From contig JAITJI010000119.1 of the NCBI GenBank assembly GCA_031279015.1, positions 1-42,247 of the forward strand: a DNA stretch of 42,247 nt, in the 5' to 3' direction. Source of the DNA: Spirochaetaceae bacterium (GTDB lineage: Bacteria > Spirochaetota > Spirochaetia > Treponematales > Breznakiellaceae). This document shows, in pieces, positions 26,149 to 34,391 of this stretch. The position numbers and the translations under genes were made by a program. The notes under the pieces are model-generated. The model did no database searches and was not told the DNA's origin. It saw only the letters and a program-made list of their open reading frames with translations. Position 1 is the stretch's first letter; every line of letters begins with the position of its first letter.

Positions 26149-26176
26149 GGCCTGCAAGTCAATCCGCTTGCAGGCC
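26149..26176. repeat. Perfect 10-bp inverted repeat
   Basis: GGCCTGCAAG at 26149-26158 and CTTGCAGGCC at 26167-26176 form a perfect stem with an 8-base loop, 37 bases after the small membrane gene. No T-run follows on either strand, so it is a 3' stabilising hairpin or a regulatory stem rather than a classic terminator. Confidence 0.6.
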
Positions 26177-26212
26177 TGTTATCCTCCGGATCTCTCCAAA
26201 GATGAGGAAGGG

Positions 26213-26416
26213 TCAGGTCTCCCTTTTCAAGATAGCCCGAAGGTTAAGGGCAATACCAATGGCCGGCAGCATCCCGCCGATTACACCGGGGCCGGCGAAG
26301 AACCAGCTGCCGCTGAAGTTTGCCAGCAGCGCTCCTGCCCCGGCGGCGCCATAGTAGCAGCCGATTGAAGCAACAATATCACGTATTTTAATTCCTGCAT
26401 TCCCCCTATAGTTCAC
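26213..26416 (-). CDS. Small two-helix membrane protein
   Basis: About 67 residues with two hydrophobic helices: IRDIVASIGCYYGAAGAGALL and then FFAGPGVIGGMLPAIGIALN, closed by a basic tail LRAILKRET. Gly-rich packing motifs suggest helix pairing. The best start seen is GTG 26416, overlapping the ptsI stop by eleven bases; no ideal ribosome site is present, so translation may be coupled. I do not recognise a family. The gap to hydF is filled by hairpins and a terminator, so it is the last gene of the ptsI transcript. Confidence 0.5.
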   Translation of the reverse strand: MNYRGNAGIKIRDIVASIGCYYGAAGAGALLANFSGSWFFAGPGVIGGMLPAIGIALNLRAILKRET

Positions 26417-28019
26417 GGATACGTTTACGCATCTCCGGAATAAGGGACGGGGCAACCGAGAGCTCTTCATAACCCATATCGATAAACTGTCTTGTCATCT
26501 CCGGATCTGCCGCCAGTTCTCCGCAGATTCCCACCCGGATTCCCGCCCGGGCAGCCCCTTCGGCCGTCATGGCCAGCAGCCGGAGGATCGCGGGGTGGTG
26601 TGTATCCATGAATGGTTCAAGCCGGGGATTCTGCCGATCCATCGCCAGGGTGTACTGGGTAAGATCGTTGGTGCCGACAGAGAAGAAATCCGCCTCCCGG
26701 GCAAGCTCTTCCGCACAGAGGGCTGCGGCAGGGGTTTCTATCATGATCCCCATCTCCACCTCCCCCGGGGTGAGGCCCTGTTCCACCAGTTCCGCCCGGG
26801 CCTCTGCAGCAAATTCCCTGCATTTTCGCAGTTCCCGGATCGAGGCGATCATGGGGAACAGTATGGCGATATTTCCCCAGGCCGAGGCCCGGTAAATTGC
26901 ACGAAGTTGGGTTTTGAACACCTTGGGCTGCAGGAAACACACCCGCACGGCCCGGAGCCCCAGGGCGGGGTTTTCCTCCTTTTTGAGGCCAAAGTAGGGG
27001 GCCTGTTTGTCCGCTCCTATATCCAGGGTCCTTACAACAACCCGCCGTCCCTTCATCACCACCGCAGCGGCACGGTAAACTTCAAACTGCTCATCTTCAC
27101 CCGGATAATCCTGCCTCCCTAAAAAGAGAAATTCACTGCGAAAAAGGCCTATACTCTCGGCGCCATTGTCCAGGACCGCATCAAGATCCGCTATGCCGCT
27201 GATATTGGCGGCAAGTTCGATCCTCCGGCCATCCCGGGTAACGGCGGATATTCCCCGCAGGGATTCCAAGGCCGCCCGCTCCGCATCATGTTTCCGCTGT
27301 TCTTCCTCCAGAAGGGCCTCTGTTTCCGCATCCGGCTCCAGATAGATGACGCCGTTGTAACCGTCCACGACGGCATATTGACCGTCCAGACGCCGATCCA
27401 GGGGTATATTGGTCTGCACAATCAAGGGGATGTTGAGGATCCGGGCAAGGATAGCGGTGTGAGAATTGAGGGAACCTCCGCAGGTAACAAAGGCCCGGAT
27501 CAGCTTCCGATCCAGGGTAAGGATATCGCCGGGACTCAGGTCTTCGGCGATGAGTATGGCCGGCTCGGTAAGGGAAAAATCCGTTTCCGCCGCCAGGAGT
27601 ATGGCGGTAAGCCGCCGGAAAACATCGGCAATATCCGGAGCCCGGGCCCTCATATAGGCATCGTCCATGGATGCAAATAATTCGTAGAATTGTTTCCCCG
27701 CCTGATCTACGGCATGGGCGGCCCGGGCCGCATCCCTTTGGATCATCCTCTCAACCGCTTCAAGGAAGTCTCCGTCTTCCAGCATCATCCGCTGGATACC
27801 GACGATCATCGCCTTTTCTTCCCCCAACTCTGTCCTGGTTTTTTCAAAGAGGATCCCAAGTTGGGTGTCCGCCTCCCTAACCGCCTGCTGAAAAGCCTGC
27901 CATTCGGCATCCGGATTGGAAGAGGGGCTTGAGTCTACCTGTAGATCCGGTTTGGTGAAGAGGAGGGCCTTGCCAAATACGATACCAGGAAATACCGCTT
28001 TGCCGGAAAATTGTTCCAT
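26406..28019 (-). CDS. ptsI: PTS enzyme I (phosphoenolpyruvate-protein phosphotransferase)
   Basis: Enzyme I takes phosphate from phosphoenolpyruvate and passes it to HPr. The 537-residue protein has the phospho-His motif in GGSLNSHTAILAR near residue 187, the middle SIGLFRSEFLFL and the PEP-binding TNDLTQYTLAMDRQNP near the C-terminus, with VGICGELAADP just after. Length is slightly below the usual 570. ATG 28019 is the family start; TTG 28022 is not needed. No Shine-Dalgarno is seen; TATTAT lies 7 bases upstream. It is separated from mutL by 54 bases and followed by a small membrane gene. HPr is not in this window; PtsN is at 2923. Confidence 0.95.
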   Translation of the reverse strand: MEQFSGKAVFPGIVFGKALLFTKPDLQVDSSPSSNPDAEWQAFQQAVREADTQLGILFEKTRTELGEEKAMIVGIQRMMLEDGDFLEAVERMIQRDAARAAHAVDQAGKQFYELFASMDDAYMRARAPDIADVFRRLTAILLAAETDFSLTEPAILIAEDLSPGDILTLDRKLIRAFVTCGGSLNSHTAILARILNIPLIVQTNIPLDRRLDGQYAVVDGYNGVIYLEPDAETEALLEEEQRKHDAERAALESLRGISAVTRDGRRIELAANISGIADLDAVLDNGAESIGLFRSEFLFLGRQDYPGEDEQFEVYRAAAVVMKGRRVVVRTLDIGADKQAPYFGLKKEENPALGLRAVRVCFLQPKVFKTQLRAIYRASAWGNIAILFPMIASIRELRKCREFAAEARAELVEQGLTPGEVEMGIMIETPAAALCAEELAREADFFSVGTNDLTQYTLAMDRQNPRLEPFMDTHHPAILRLLAMTAEGAARAGIRVGICGELAADPEMTRQFIDMGYEELSVAPSLIPEMRKRIREL

Positions 28020-28026
28020 CAAAACA

Positions 28027-28056
28027 ATAATACCCCAAATAATCGGAAGAATTCAA
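28027..28056 (-). promoter_or_regulatory. Promoter of ptsI, start codon almost at the transcription start
   Basis: On the minus strand TTGAAT (28056-28051) and TATTAT (28032-28027) are 18 bases apart; the -10 ends seven bases before ATG 28019. No ribosome site fits between, so the mRNA may be leaderless. Confidence 0.45.
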
Positions 28057-28073
28057 GGAAAAAAGCGGCGAAT

Positions 28074-29921
28074 CTAGAGCCGCCGTACCGCCCGGAAGAG
28101 TTCTTCCCGGCTTATCTCAACCCAGACCGGCCGGCCATGGGGACAACGGGGAATGGGGAGGGAAAGAGCCTCGGTTGCCAGGGCCAGGGCGGCATCCTCA
28201 TCCAGATAGTCCCCATCCCGTACAGCGCTGTGACAACAGAGCGTCGCCGCCCATCGTTCGGCGATGTTTTCACCGGCATCCCGCAGATTGAGGATCTCCC
28301 GTACCGTTTCGGCATCCCCCTGCCGCCAGTTTACCGGCAGGGCTTCAATATACCAGGAACCGTCCTCCCCGGTAATGCCAATACCCAGTTCCGCAAGGGT
28401 CTCCCGGTTGTTCTCCAGGAAGCGGTCATCGGTATCGCTGTCGGTATGAAAGGGGATGGGTATCAGGAGTTCCTGCCTGGGGATAGGATTCGCCAGGAAC
28501 TGGTTGTAGAGGATCCGTTCGTGGGCGGCGTGCTGATCGATGATGAAAAGCCGGTCTTCCCGTTCAACCAGCAAAAAGAGGCCGAAGACCCGGCCTGCAA
28601 ACCGGATACTTCCCTCCGGGGCCTTCTCCTCGTAGGGATGGCCTCCTTCACAGACCGAGTTAGCGGCGTCCCATCCCCGTCCCGGGAGAGGGGCAAAGGA
28701 GGGAGGGTGTTCCAGCAGGGCCTCCATGGCCAGGGATGCGGTGGCTTTGCCGCCGGCCTTACCGGCGGTATTGTTGAAGGCTTTGCCGCCGGCTTTGTCG
28801 TCAAGGCTGCCGACGGAACGGTTGGTTTTACCGGCAAGAAAAACGGCGTCAAAGGCCGGGTTGTCCCCGGTTGTATGGCGGTCACTCCCGGCATAACCAT
28901 GGTGCCGGGTAAAATTCTCCAGGGCTGAGCTGATACTGTGGTGGATGGCGCCGGGGTCCCGGAAACGGACCTCCCGTTTGGCCGGATGGATGTTGAAGTC
29001 CGCCAGGCTCGGATCGATATCGATAAAGATCGCCCCTACCGGGTGGACACCGTTGGGAAACCAGCCCCGGACCCCGTATTCCAGGGCCTGGAGTAGTGAA
29101 AAATCGTTGATCCGCCGGCCATTGGCAAAGACGTACTCCTGCCGGCGGTCCTGCCGGTATAATTCCGGGCCGCCAACCACCACCACCGCAGAGAAACCCT
29201 GCCCCCGGGCGCTTATCTCATGGAGAAAAGCCCCCTCGTCCGGGGAGAGCAGAGCCAGGACATACCGCTCCTTCAACGAAGCTGCGGGGGGAAAGAAGTG
29301 TTTGAGTTTACCCTGCTGAATAAAGCGGAAGGCGATACCCGGAAAGGCCAGGGCCTTATCGATGAAAGCCTGACGGCAGAGCCCTGCCTCGGCGCCTTCC
29401 CGTTTTAAAAACCGTTTCCGTGCGGGGATCGTATCAAACAGGCCCAGGGCGCGGACGCTGGTGCCCCGGGTCCTGCGTCCCCGGGAGATCCGCATGCCGC
29501 CGGGACTGTCCTGCATTCCTGCACCGGTTTCCAGGAGCCATGCCTCCCCGTCACCGGTACAGGAGAGGATCTCCAGCCGGGAAACCGCCGCCGCTGCCGC
29601 CAGGGCTTCTCCGCGGAAACCCAGGGTTTCCGCGGCGTTGAGATCGTCAATTGACCGGATTTTGCTGGTGGCATGGGTATACCAGCACAGGGCAAGGTCT
29701 TCCCGGCCCATCCCGAGGCCGTCATCGATCACCTCGATCCGGCGGATTCCTCCTCCTTCGATGGCAACCTCGATGAAGGCGCTTCCCGCATCGATGGCGT
29801 TATCCAGGAATTCCCGTACCAGCGCCGCAGGCCGGTCGATCACCTCCCCGGCGGCGATCTTCCGGGCTTCTTCCGGCGGTAACACCCGGATTCTTCCCGT
29901 TTCCGGAGCCGATTCAATCAT
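28074..29921 (-). CDS. mutL: DNA mismatch repair protein MutL
   Basis: MutL couples mismatch recognition to strand removal. The N-terminal GHKL ATPase is intact: IAAGEVIDRPAALVREFLDNAIDAG and TLGFRGEALAA. A Gly/Lys/Ala-rich linker near residues 370-400 has a repeated AGGKA unit. The C-terminal domain has DQHAAHERILYN where endonuclease-type MutL has DQHAxxExxxxE, so the second Glu is replaced by Asn. CPHGRP is kept near the end. A Gly-rich GAGG sits just before ATG 29921, and xseB ends 14 bases upstream. Length 615 is normal. Nuclease activity is therefore uncertain. Confidence 0.95.
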   Translation of the reverse strand: MIESAPETGRIRVLPPEEARKIAAGEVIDRPAALVREFLDNAIDAGSAFIEVAIEGGGIRRIEVIDDGLGMGREDLALCWYTHATSKIRSIDDLNAAETLGFRGEALAAAAAVSRLEILSCTGDGEAWLLETGAGMQDSPGGMRISRGRRTRGTSVRALGLFDTIPARKRFLKREGAEAGLCRQAFIDKALAFPGIAFRFIQQGKLKHFFPPAASLKERYVLALLSPDEGAFLHEISARGQGFSAVVVVGGPELYRQDRRQEYVFANGRRINDFSLLQALEYGVRGWFPNGVHPVGAIFIDIDPSLADFNIHPAKREVRFRDPGAIHHSISSALENFTRHHGYAGSDRHTTGDNPAFDAVFLAGKTNRSVGSLDDKAGGKAFNNTAGKAGGKATASLAMEALLEHPPSFAPLPGRGWDAANSVCEGGHPYEEKAPEGSIRFAGRVFGLFLLVEREDRLFIIDQHAAHERILYNQFLANPIPRQELLIPIPFHTDSDTDDRFLENNRETLAELGIGITGEDGSWYIEALPVNWRQGDAETVREILNLRDAGENIAERWAATLCCHSAVRDGDYLDEDAALALATEALSLPIPRCPHGRPVWVEISREELFRAVRRL

Positions 29922-29935
29922 CCCTCAGGAACCTC

Positions 29936-30169
29936 TCAAGCTTCACCGTCAAACAAACCCAGGTCCGGAGCCTCTTCGGCCCTGGCCTCCGGGGTGTTCA
30001 TCAGGATCTCAATACGGCTTTCAACCTTTTCCAGGTCTTTTTCCAGGGAACGGGCCAGCTTGATCCCCTCCTCAAAGGCTTTAAGGGCCTCATCCAGGGG
30101 AATATCCGGTTTCCGGATCTGTTCCCCCAGGGTTTCCAGCCGTTCAAGCCGTTCCTCAAAATTCTTCAT
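29936..30169 (-). CDS. xseB: Exonuclease VII small subunit
   Basis: The 77-residue helical protein (NFEERLERLETLGEQIR, then LDEALKAFEEGIKLARSLEKDLE) is the classic XseB coiled helix pair that binds many copies to one XseA. ATG 30169 is chosen because GGAGG lies four bases upstream; the in-frame GTG at 30190, which overlaps the xseA stop, is less likely. The C-terminal LFDGEA tail is common. It lies between xseA and mutL in one operon. Confidence 0.92.
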   Translation of the reverse strand: MKNFEERLERLETLGEQIRKPDIPLDEALKAFEEGIKLARSLEKDLEKVESRIEILMNTPEARAEEAPDLGLFDGEA

Positions 30170-30186
30170 GGTTCCTCCGGTGTTTT

Positions 30187-31425
30187 TCACGATCTGTTCT
30201 CCTTCATTTCCCCCTGTCCGTCCTCAGTGGAGACCGACTCGGTTACGGCGGCGATAAGTCCCGAAAGGGGGCGGATTATCAGGGGATCCCCGGCTTTTAC
30301 ATCCCTGCCGTCCCGGATAAGGGCCCCCGTTCTCCCGTGGGTCACCACAGAAAAACCCCGCTCCATGATGGCCAGGGGGCTTCCCCCCTCCAGGGCGGTA
30401 CGGGCAAGTTCCATCCGCCGGCGCAGTTCCCCTATCCGCTGTGACAGGGCGGAGAGGAGTTCCTCCTTTGCATCGTCAAACCGGACCAGCCGGGGCTGCA
30501 GGATGGCCCGGAACCGGTACTCCAGATCGGCAAGGCTGAAGGGTTTTATCAGAAGCCGGGCCCGATCTATCCGGCTCTGCATGGTTTCAACGATGGATTC
30601 CTCCAGAGCCCGTATTCCCTCCCGGATTGCAAGATGGTTTTCACTGACCAGTTCCGCCGCCGCCGATGGGGTAGGGGCCCGGAGATCCGCTGCGTAATCG
30701 GAGATGGCCCAGTCTATCTCATGGCCCACCGCGCTTACCACGGGGATTTTTGAAGCGGCAATCGCCCGTACCACCGCCTCATTGGAGAAGGGGAGCATGT
30801 CTTCCAGAGACCCGCCCCCCCGGCCAACAATAAGCACGTCGGCAAGGCGCCACCGGTTGGCCTGTTCTATCCGCCGGGCGATGATCGGCGCCGCCTCGTC
30901 CCCCTGTACCGGGGTGGGGAGGATGATCACCCTGATGCCCGCAGCCCGGCGCCGCAGGATATTGAGGATGTCCCGGACCGCCGCCCCGGTGGGAGAGCTT
31001 ACCACCGCCACCGTCTCCGGGAAACGGGGGAGGGGTTTCTTCCGGTCCTCATCGAACAGGCCCTCGGCGGCAAGATCCCGTTTCCGCTTTTCCAGGAGGG
31101 CAAGGATCTCCCCGGTCCCCGCCTGCTCCATCTCCTCACAGATGATCTGATAGGTCCCCCGCTGGGGATAGACCGAAATATGCCCCCTGACCCGGAGAAG
31201 CATCCCATCCCTGGGCTCAAAGTTGAGGTACCGGAGCTGGTTTTTGAACATCACCGCCGAAATCGCTGCCCCCGCATCCTTCAGGGTAAAGTAGAGGTGT
31301 CCCGTACTGCTGGGCCGGCAGTTGGAGAGTTCCCCCTCCACAATTACCGACCCAAAGGCCCCCTCCAGGCTCCGGCGTATCAGCTCGGTAAGTTCAGAAA
31401 CCGAAAGCTTGTTCCCTGCGTTCAT
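30187..31425 (-). CDS. xseA: Exonuclease VII large subunit
   Basis: XseA carries the OB-fold and catalytic domain that degrades single-stranded DNA. The 412-residue protein has the N-terminal OB-fold (VEGELSNCRPSSTGHLYFTLKD) and the catalytic SPTGAAVRDILNILRRR, GRGGGSLEDMLPFSNEAVVRAI and SAVGHEIDW blocks. It is about 40 residues shorter than E. coli XseA, with a brief coiled C-terminus. ATG 31425 has no Shine-Dalgarno; TATACT lies six bases upstream. It heads the xseA-xseB-mutL operon. Confidence 0.96.
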   Translation of the reverse strand: MNAGNKLSVSELTELIRRSLEGAFGSVIVEGELSNCRPSSTGHLYFTLKDAGAAISAVMFKNQLRYLNFEPRDGMLLRVRGHISVYPQRGTYQIICEEMEQAGTGEILALLEKRKRDLAAEGLFDEDRKKPLPRFPETVAVVSSPTGAAVRDILNILRRRAAGIRVIILPTPVQGDEAAPIIARRIEQANRWRLADVLIVGRGGGSLEDMLPFSNEAVVRAIAASKIPVVSAVGHEIDWAISDYAADLRAPTPSAAAELVSENHLAIREGIRALEESIVETMQSRIDRARLLIKPFSLADLEYRFRAILQPRLVRFDDAKEELLSALSQRIGELRRRMELARTALEGGSPLAIMERGFSVVTHGRTGALIRDGRDVKAGDPLIIRPLSGLIAAVTESVSTEDGQGEMKENRS

Positions 31426-31431
31426 CTTTTC

Positions 31432-31437
31432 AGTATA
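31432..31437 (-). promoter_or_regulatory. -10 box TATACT six bases before xseA
   Basis: TATACT on the minus strand ends six bases before ATG 31425; GAAAAG lies between. No good -35 is seen. The spacing matches that before rdgB, hydF and the omega-subunit gene. Confidence 0.45.
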
Positions 31438-31484
31438 CAGGGAAACCGCCCGCCGGGGAAGCGCAAGAAGAACGGGGTAAGGTC

Positions 31485-31537
31485 TTGATAAATCAAAATT
31501 ACTGGGGTAAATTTGATTTGTAAGGGCTTTTAAAAGC
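31485..31537 (+). promoter_or_regulatory. Candidate promoter and inverted repeats before the 31565 gene
   Basis: TTGATA (31485-31490) and TAAATT (31508-31513) are 17 bases apart. They overlap an inverted repeat of AAATCAAA (31490-31497) and TTTGATTT (31512-31519), a possible operator. A 12-base palindrome GCTTTTAAAAGC follows at 31526-31537. Confidence 0.35.
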
Positions 31538-31564
31538 GCTCAATTGAAGGTATTTTTGTGATCC

Positions 31565-32557
31565 GTGTTTTTCCCGGGCATGGTTGTTGGGAGGGTTGTG
31601 GCGTCTGTGCTTGCGCTTAAAGAACATGAGGAACGCTTAGTCGGGGAGGTGGAAGCTTATCTTAGCGCCCGTTATCCCGGGGAATGTGTTCTTGTAAAGG
31701 AACGTTTTGACTCTCTCAGGGCTTTGGGCGAATCCATTTCCCGGTTTCCCTCGGTACGGGATGTCCAGATGATACGGGGGGAACTGCGGGACGAGGAAAT
31801 GCTGATAGAATCCCTCTGTAGCTTTGCCCCGTCTTCCCATTTGCTCCACATCCCTACCCGGATCGTGGCGGCCCGGAGTTTTCAAGTCGCCAAATGCCAT
31901 GCCTTTTCACTGCTTTCCATCCTGACTCATGAGGCAGGAGAGCTGTACGCCTCCATACGGAAGGTGATATTCTCCGTTATTTGCACCCTGATGGCTGAAG
32001 AGGTATATTTCTCCTGTCTGGAGGATCCACAGTTTCCCGAACAGATCAAATACCAACTGGCGGATGATCTCCTCTCCCTCTGGGAAAGCGGCGCCGATCC
32101 CCGGCAGGTGAATCATCTGCCCGCCCTGGAAGCCCTCTGGGTCGCCCGGGACAGATCTCCCCCCAGCTTTGGTACCATGGATGGCACCAGTGAACTCCTG
32201 CGGCTCTCTATCGATTTGGGAGCGGACTGGGAGGAATTTCTCAAGGTCCGGGGAAATGGCAACGAAATCCGCTGGGCCCTGGAAGAATTTCTCTTTGGCC
32301 TATCCTTTGAGGAGATCGGCGATGTCCGTTCCCGGTTGAGCCGTTTTGGTATCCTCGCCGTGGGGGGTGATGAGGTCCGGTCCTACCTGGGAAGCCGTCC
32401 CGCCTATACCATCGTGCGGGACTCCGATCCACGGGCAATTTATGATTTTTATATCGACAGAAAGGATGCGGCGGCCTTCCGGGAGCGCACCTCCGTACCG
32501 GGCCCCCGGAAAACCCTGGAGGAAATGTACCTGCAATTCCGGATTGCCCAGAGCTAG
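31565..32557 (+). CDS. Conserved-looking protein of unknown function
   Basis: The frame encodes up to 330 residues, mostly helical and soluble, with no signal peptide or membrane helix. Charged helices alternate with Leu/Phe-rich ones, for example HAFSLLSILTHEAGELYASI and WEEFLKVRGNGNEIRWALEE. I see no known catalytic motif. The start is uncertain: GTG 31565 opens the frame, ATG 31580 and GTG 31598 are alternatives, and GGGAGGG at 31589-31595 would suit a start further in. Codon use matches its neighbours, which supports a real gene. It faces the dCMP deaminase gene tail to tail. Confidence 0.7.
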   Translation: MFFPGMVVGRVVASVLALKEHEERLVGEVEAYLSARYPGECVLVKERFDSLRALGESISRFPSVRDVQMIRGELRDEEMLIESLCSFAPSSHLLHIPTRIVAARSFQVAKCHAFSLLSILTHEAGELYASIRKVIFSVICTLMAEEVYFSCLEDPQFPEQIKYQLADDLLSLWESGADPRQVNHLPALEALWVARDRSPPSFGTMDGTSELLRLSIDLGADWEEFLKVRGNGNEIRWALEEFLFGLSFEEIGDVRSRLSRFGILAVGGDEVRSYLGSRPAYTIVRDSDPRAIYDFYIDRKDAAAFRERTSVPGPRKTLEEMYLQFRIAQS

Positions 32558-32583
32558 TATCCCGGTACTCCCTGGCCGGGCTG

Positions 32584-33084
32584 TCAGGGCCGGCCCTCCC
32601 CCCCCTCATACTGCTGGATTTCATCGTAGATATACTCCAGCCGTATTCCCGCCTTTTGGAACATGGCCTCGGAATCGGCGGCATCCTGGTAGCGCCGCTG
32701 GCACACCACCCGCAGGATCCCGCAGTTGATGATAAGCATGGCGCAGGTCCGGCAGGGGGTCATCCGGCAGTAGAGGGTGGCCCCTTCAATGGCGATACCC
32801 CGCCTGGCCGCCTGACAGATGGCGTTTTGTTCGGCGTGTACGGTTCTGACACAGTGGATCGTTTCGCTGCCGTCCTCGTGGATCATCTTTTTTAGCTGAT
32901 GCCCCACCTCGTCACAGTGGGGCAGTCCCGCAGGGGCTCCCACATAGCCTGTCACAAGGAGTTGATTGTCCTTTGCGATAACACATCCCGCGCGGCCCCG
33001 GCCGCAGGTCGCCCGTTTTGCTATGGCATCGCAGACTTCCATAAAATATTCGTCCCAGCTTGGCCGTTTGTATACGGTCTCCAA
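32584..33084 (-). CDS. Deoxycytidylate (dCMP) deaminase family protein
   Basis: The zinc-binding deaminase motif is complete: HAEQNAI (zinc His and catalytic Glu) and PCRTCAMLI (two zinc Cys). CGRGRAGCVIAKDNQLLVTGYVG earlier is characteristic of dCMP deaminases, including ComEB-type proteins. The enzyme converts dCMP to dUMP for dTMP synthesis. The 166-residue length fits. The start is TTG 33084, supported by GGGGGGAGGA four bases upstream. It is a single gene between two plus-strand genes. Confidence 0.9.
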   Translation of the reverse strand: METVYKRPSWDEYFMEVCDAIAKRATCGRGRAGCVIAKDNQLLVTGYVGAPAGLPHCDEVGHQLKKMIHEDGSETIHCVRTVHAEQNAICQAARRGIAIEGATLYCRMTPCRTCAMLIINCGILRVVCQRRYQDAADSEAMFQKAGIRLEYIYDEIQQYEGGEGRP

Positions 33085-33134
33085 AGCATCCTCCCCCCTG
33101 GCACTCTGCCCAACGGTATTACCCTACAGTATGC

Positions 33135-33162
33135 TTGTATTGTTCGCTTTACTCAATATAAT
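33135..33162 (+). promoter_or_regulatory. Promoter of the PfkB-family kinase gene
   Basis: TTGTAT at 33135-33140 and a perfect TATAAT at 33157-33162 are 16 bases apart. The -10 overlaps the in-frame ATG at 33161, which argues that translation starts later, at GTG 33179. Confidence 0.5.
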
Positions 33163-33178
33163 GAAGGCGGAGGCGCCG

Positions 33179-34117
33179 GTGGATTCCCGATCCTTTCTTT
33201 CGGTTTGTATGAGCCCAACCCTGCAGAAGATCCTCTGCTTTGACGAGGTTATGATGGACAGGGTGAACCGGACCGCCAAACATCGTCTGGATGTGGCTGG
33301 AAAGGGGGTGAATATCACCCGGGTCCTGACCCAGTTAGGGAAAAAAGCCCTGCACCTTACCCAGTTGGGAGGCCGGCTGCGTCCCCTCTTCCTGGATCTC
33401 TGCGCTGCCGAAGCGCTGCCCCTCCACTGGGTGGAGAGTTCCAGCCCCATCCGCTTTTGCTACACCCTGATCACCGGGCCCTCCCGGGATTCCCCGGGGA
33501 CCATAACGGAGCTGGTAGAGGAAGCCTCCCCGGTGGAACCGGGAACCGAAGACCGGCTTACGGAAGCCTACCGCCGGGTCCTCCCGGACCATAGCGTTGT
33601 TATCATTGCGGGCTCAAAAGCGGCCGGCTTTTCCGATGCCCTGGTTCCCCGGATGGTCCGGGAGGCCAAGGCCCTGGGCCGGATGGTCATCCTGGATATC
33701 CGGGGCCCGGATCTGCTGAACAGCCTGAAGTTCTGTCCCGATGTGATCAAGCCGAACCTCCTTGAATTTGCCCAGACCTTTGCGCCGGAACTGGTGGCTA
33801 AAAATGCCCTGACGGGCGATCCGGTGATGATGAAAAACCGGATCCGGGAGATCTGCCGGGATCTTTGCGGGGAATACAGGACCCGTATCGTCCTTACCCG
33901 GGGCGAAGAAGCCCTCTGGTATGCGGATCTCCGGGGTTTTTCCGAATTCACGCCCAAACCGGTAAAGCCCGTCAACACCACCGGTTCCGGCGACGCCTTT
34001 ACCGCCGGTTTTGCCGCCGCCCTGGAGGAAGGCGCTTCTCCTGAAGAGGCTGTCGCCCTGGGGATCCGCTGCGGCGGCCTCAATGCGGGTCTCTTACAGG
34101 TGGGCACAATCCGGTGA
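33179..34117 (+). CDS. PfkB-family sugar kinase, 1-phosphofructokinase-like
   Basis: The 312-residue product opens CMSPTLQKILCFDE, as in 1-phosphofructokinase and tagatose-6-phosphate kinase. GKGVNITRVLTQLGKK is the first PfkB signature and NTTGSGDAFTAGFAAAL near residue 265 the second, with the catalytic Asp. VIKPNLLEF in the middle also fits. It probably phosphorylates a sugar phosphate in fructose or hexitol use; the true substrate is not fixed by sequence. GTG 33179 is preferred, since GGAGG lies five bases upstream and a -10 box covers the earlier ATG 33161. Confidence 0.87.
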   Translation: MDSRSFLSVCMSPTLQKILCFDEVMMDRVNRTAKHRLDVAGKGVNITRVLTQLGKKALHLTQLGGRLRPLFLDLCAAEALPLHWVESSSPIRFCYTLITGPSRDSPGTITELVEEASPVEPGTEDRLTEAYRRVLPDHSVVIIAGSKAAGFSDALVPRMVREAKALGRMVILDIRGPDLLNSLKFCPDVIKPNLLEFAQTFAPELVAKNALTGDPVMMKNRIREICRDLCGEYRTRIVLTRGEEALWYADLRGFSEFTPKPVKPVNTTGSGDAFTAGFAAALEEGASPEEAVALGIRCGGLNAGLLQVGTIR

Positions 34118-34137
34118 AACACCGGATACGCCGTGTC

Positions 34138-34166
34138 TTTACATTTGATTAGCTATTTTGTATAGT
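34138..34166 (+). promoter_or_regulatory. Promoter of the omega-subunit gene, ending six bases before the start codon
   Basis: TTTACA at 34138-34143 and TATAGT at 34161-34166 are separated by exactly 17 bases, the best-formed of the short-leader promoters here. Only AAAATT lies between the -10 and ATG 34173. Confidence 0.6.
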
Positions 34167-34172
34167 AAAATT

Positions 34173-34364
34173 ATGATTTTCCCTCTGGAAGAATTAATCG
34201 AATACGATGGTAACATGTATGAAATTACCAGCGCTGCATCCCGGCGTTCCTTTCAGCTTTCCATGGTCAAGGACCCGGACATTGAATTCAACGACGGCAA
34301 GGTGGTATCCCTGGCTGCCCGGCAGATATTTACCGGTCAGATCGAATTCCGCCTGGAAGATTAG
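34173..34364 (+). CDS. rpoZ: Probable RNA polymerase omega subunit
   Basis: The 63-residue protein has YDGNMYEITSAASRRSFQL, then KVVSLAARQIFTGQIEF. This matches the omega pattern of an N-terminal N-x-Y-E..AA..RA.QL helix and a later A...I..G.I/V segment. Omega helps RNA polymerase assemble and responds to ppGpp in some bacteria. Identity is by short motif and size, so a different small protein remains possible. ATG 34173 is the likely start; no ribosome site precedes it. miaA follows after 27 bases. Confidence 0.6.
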   Translation: MIFPLEELIEYDGNMYEITSAASRRSFQLSMVKDPDIEFNDGKVVSLAARQIFTGQIEFRLED

Positions 34365-34391
34365 CGCCGGCCGCGAAGTTTCAGGTCTCTG

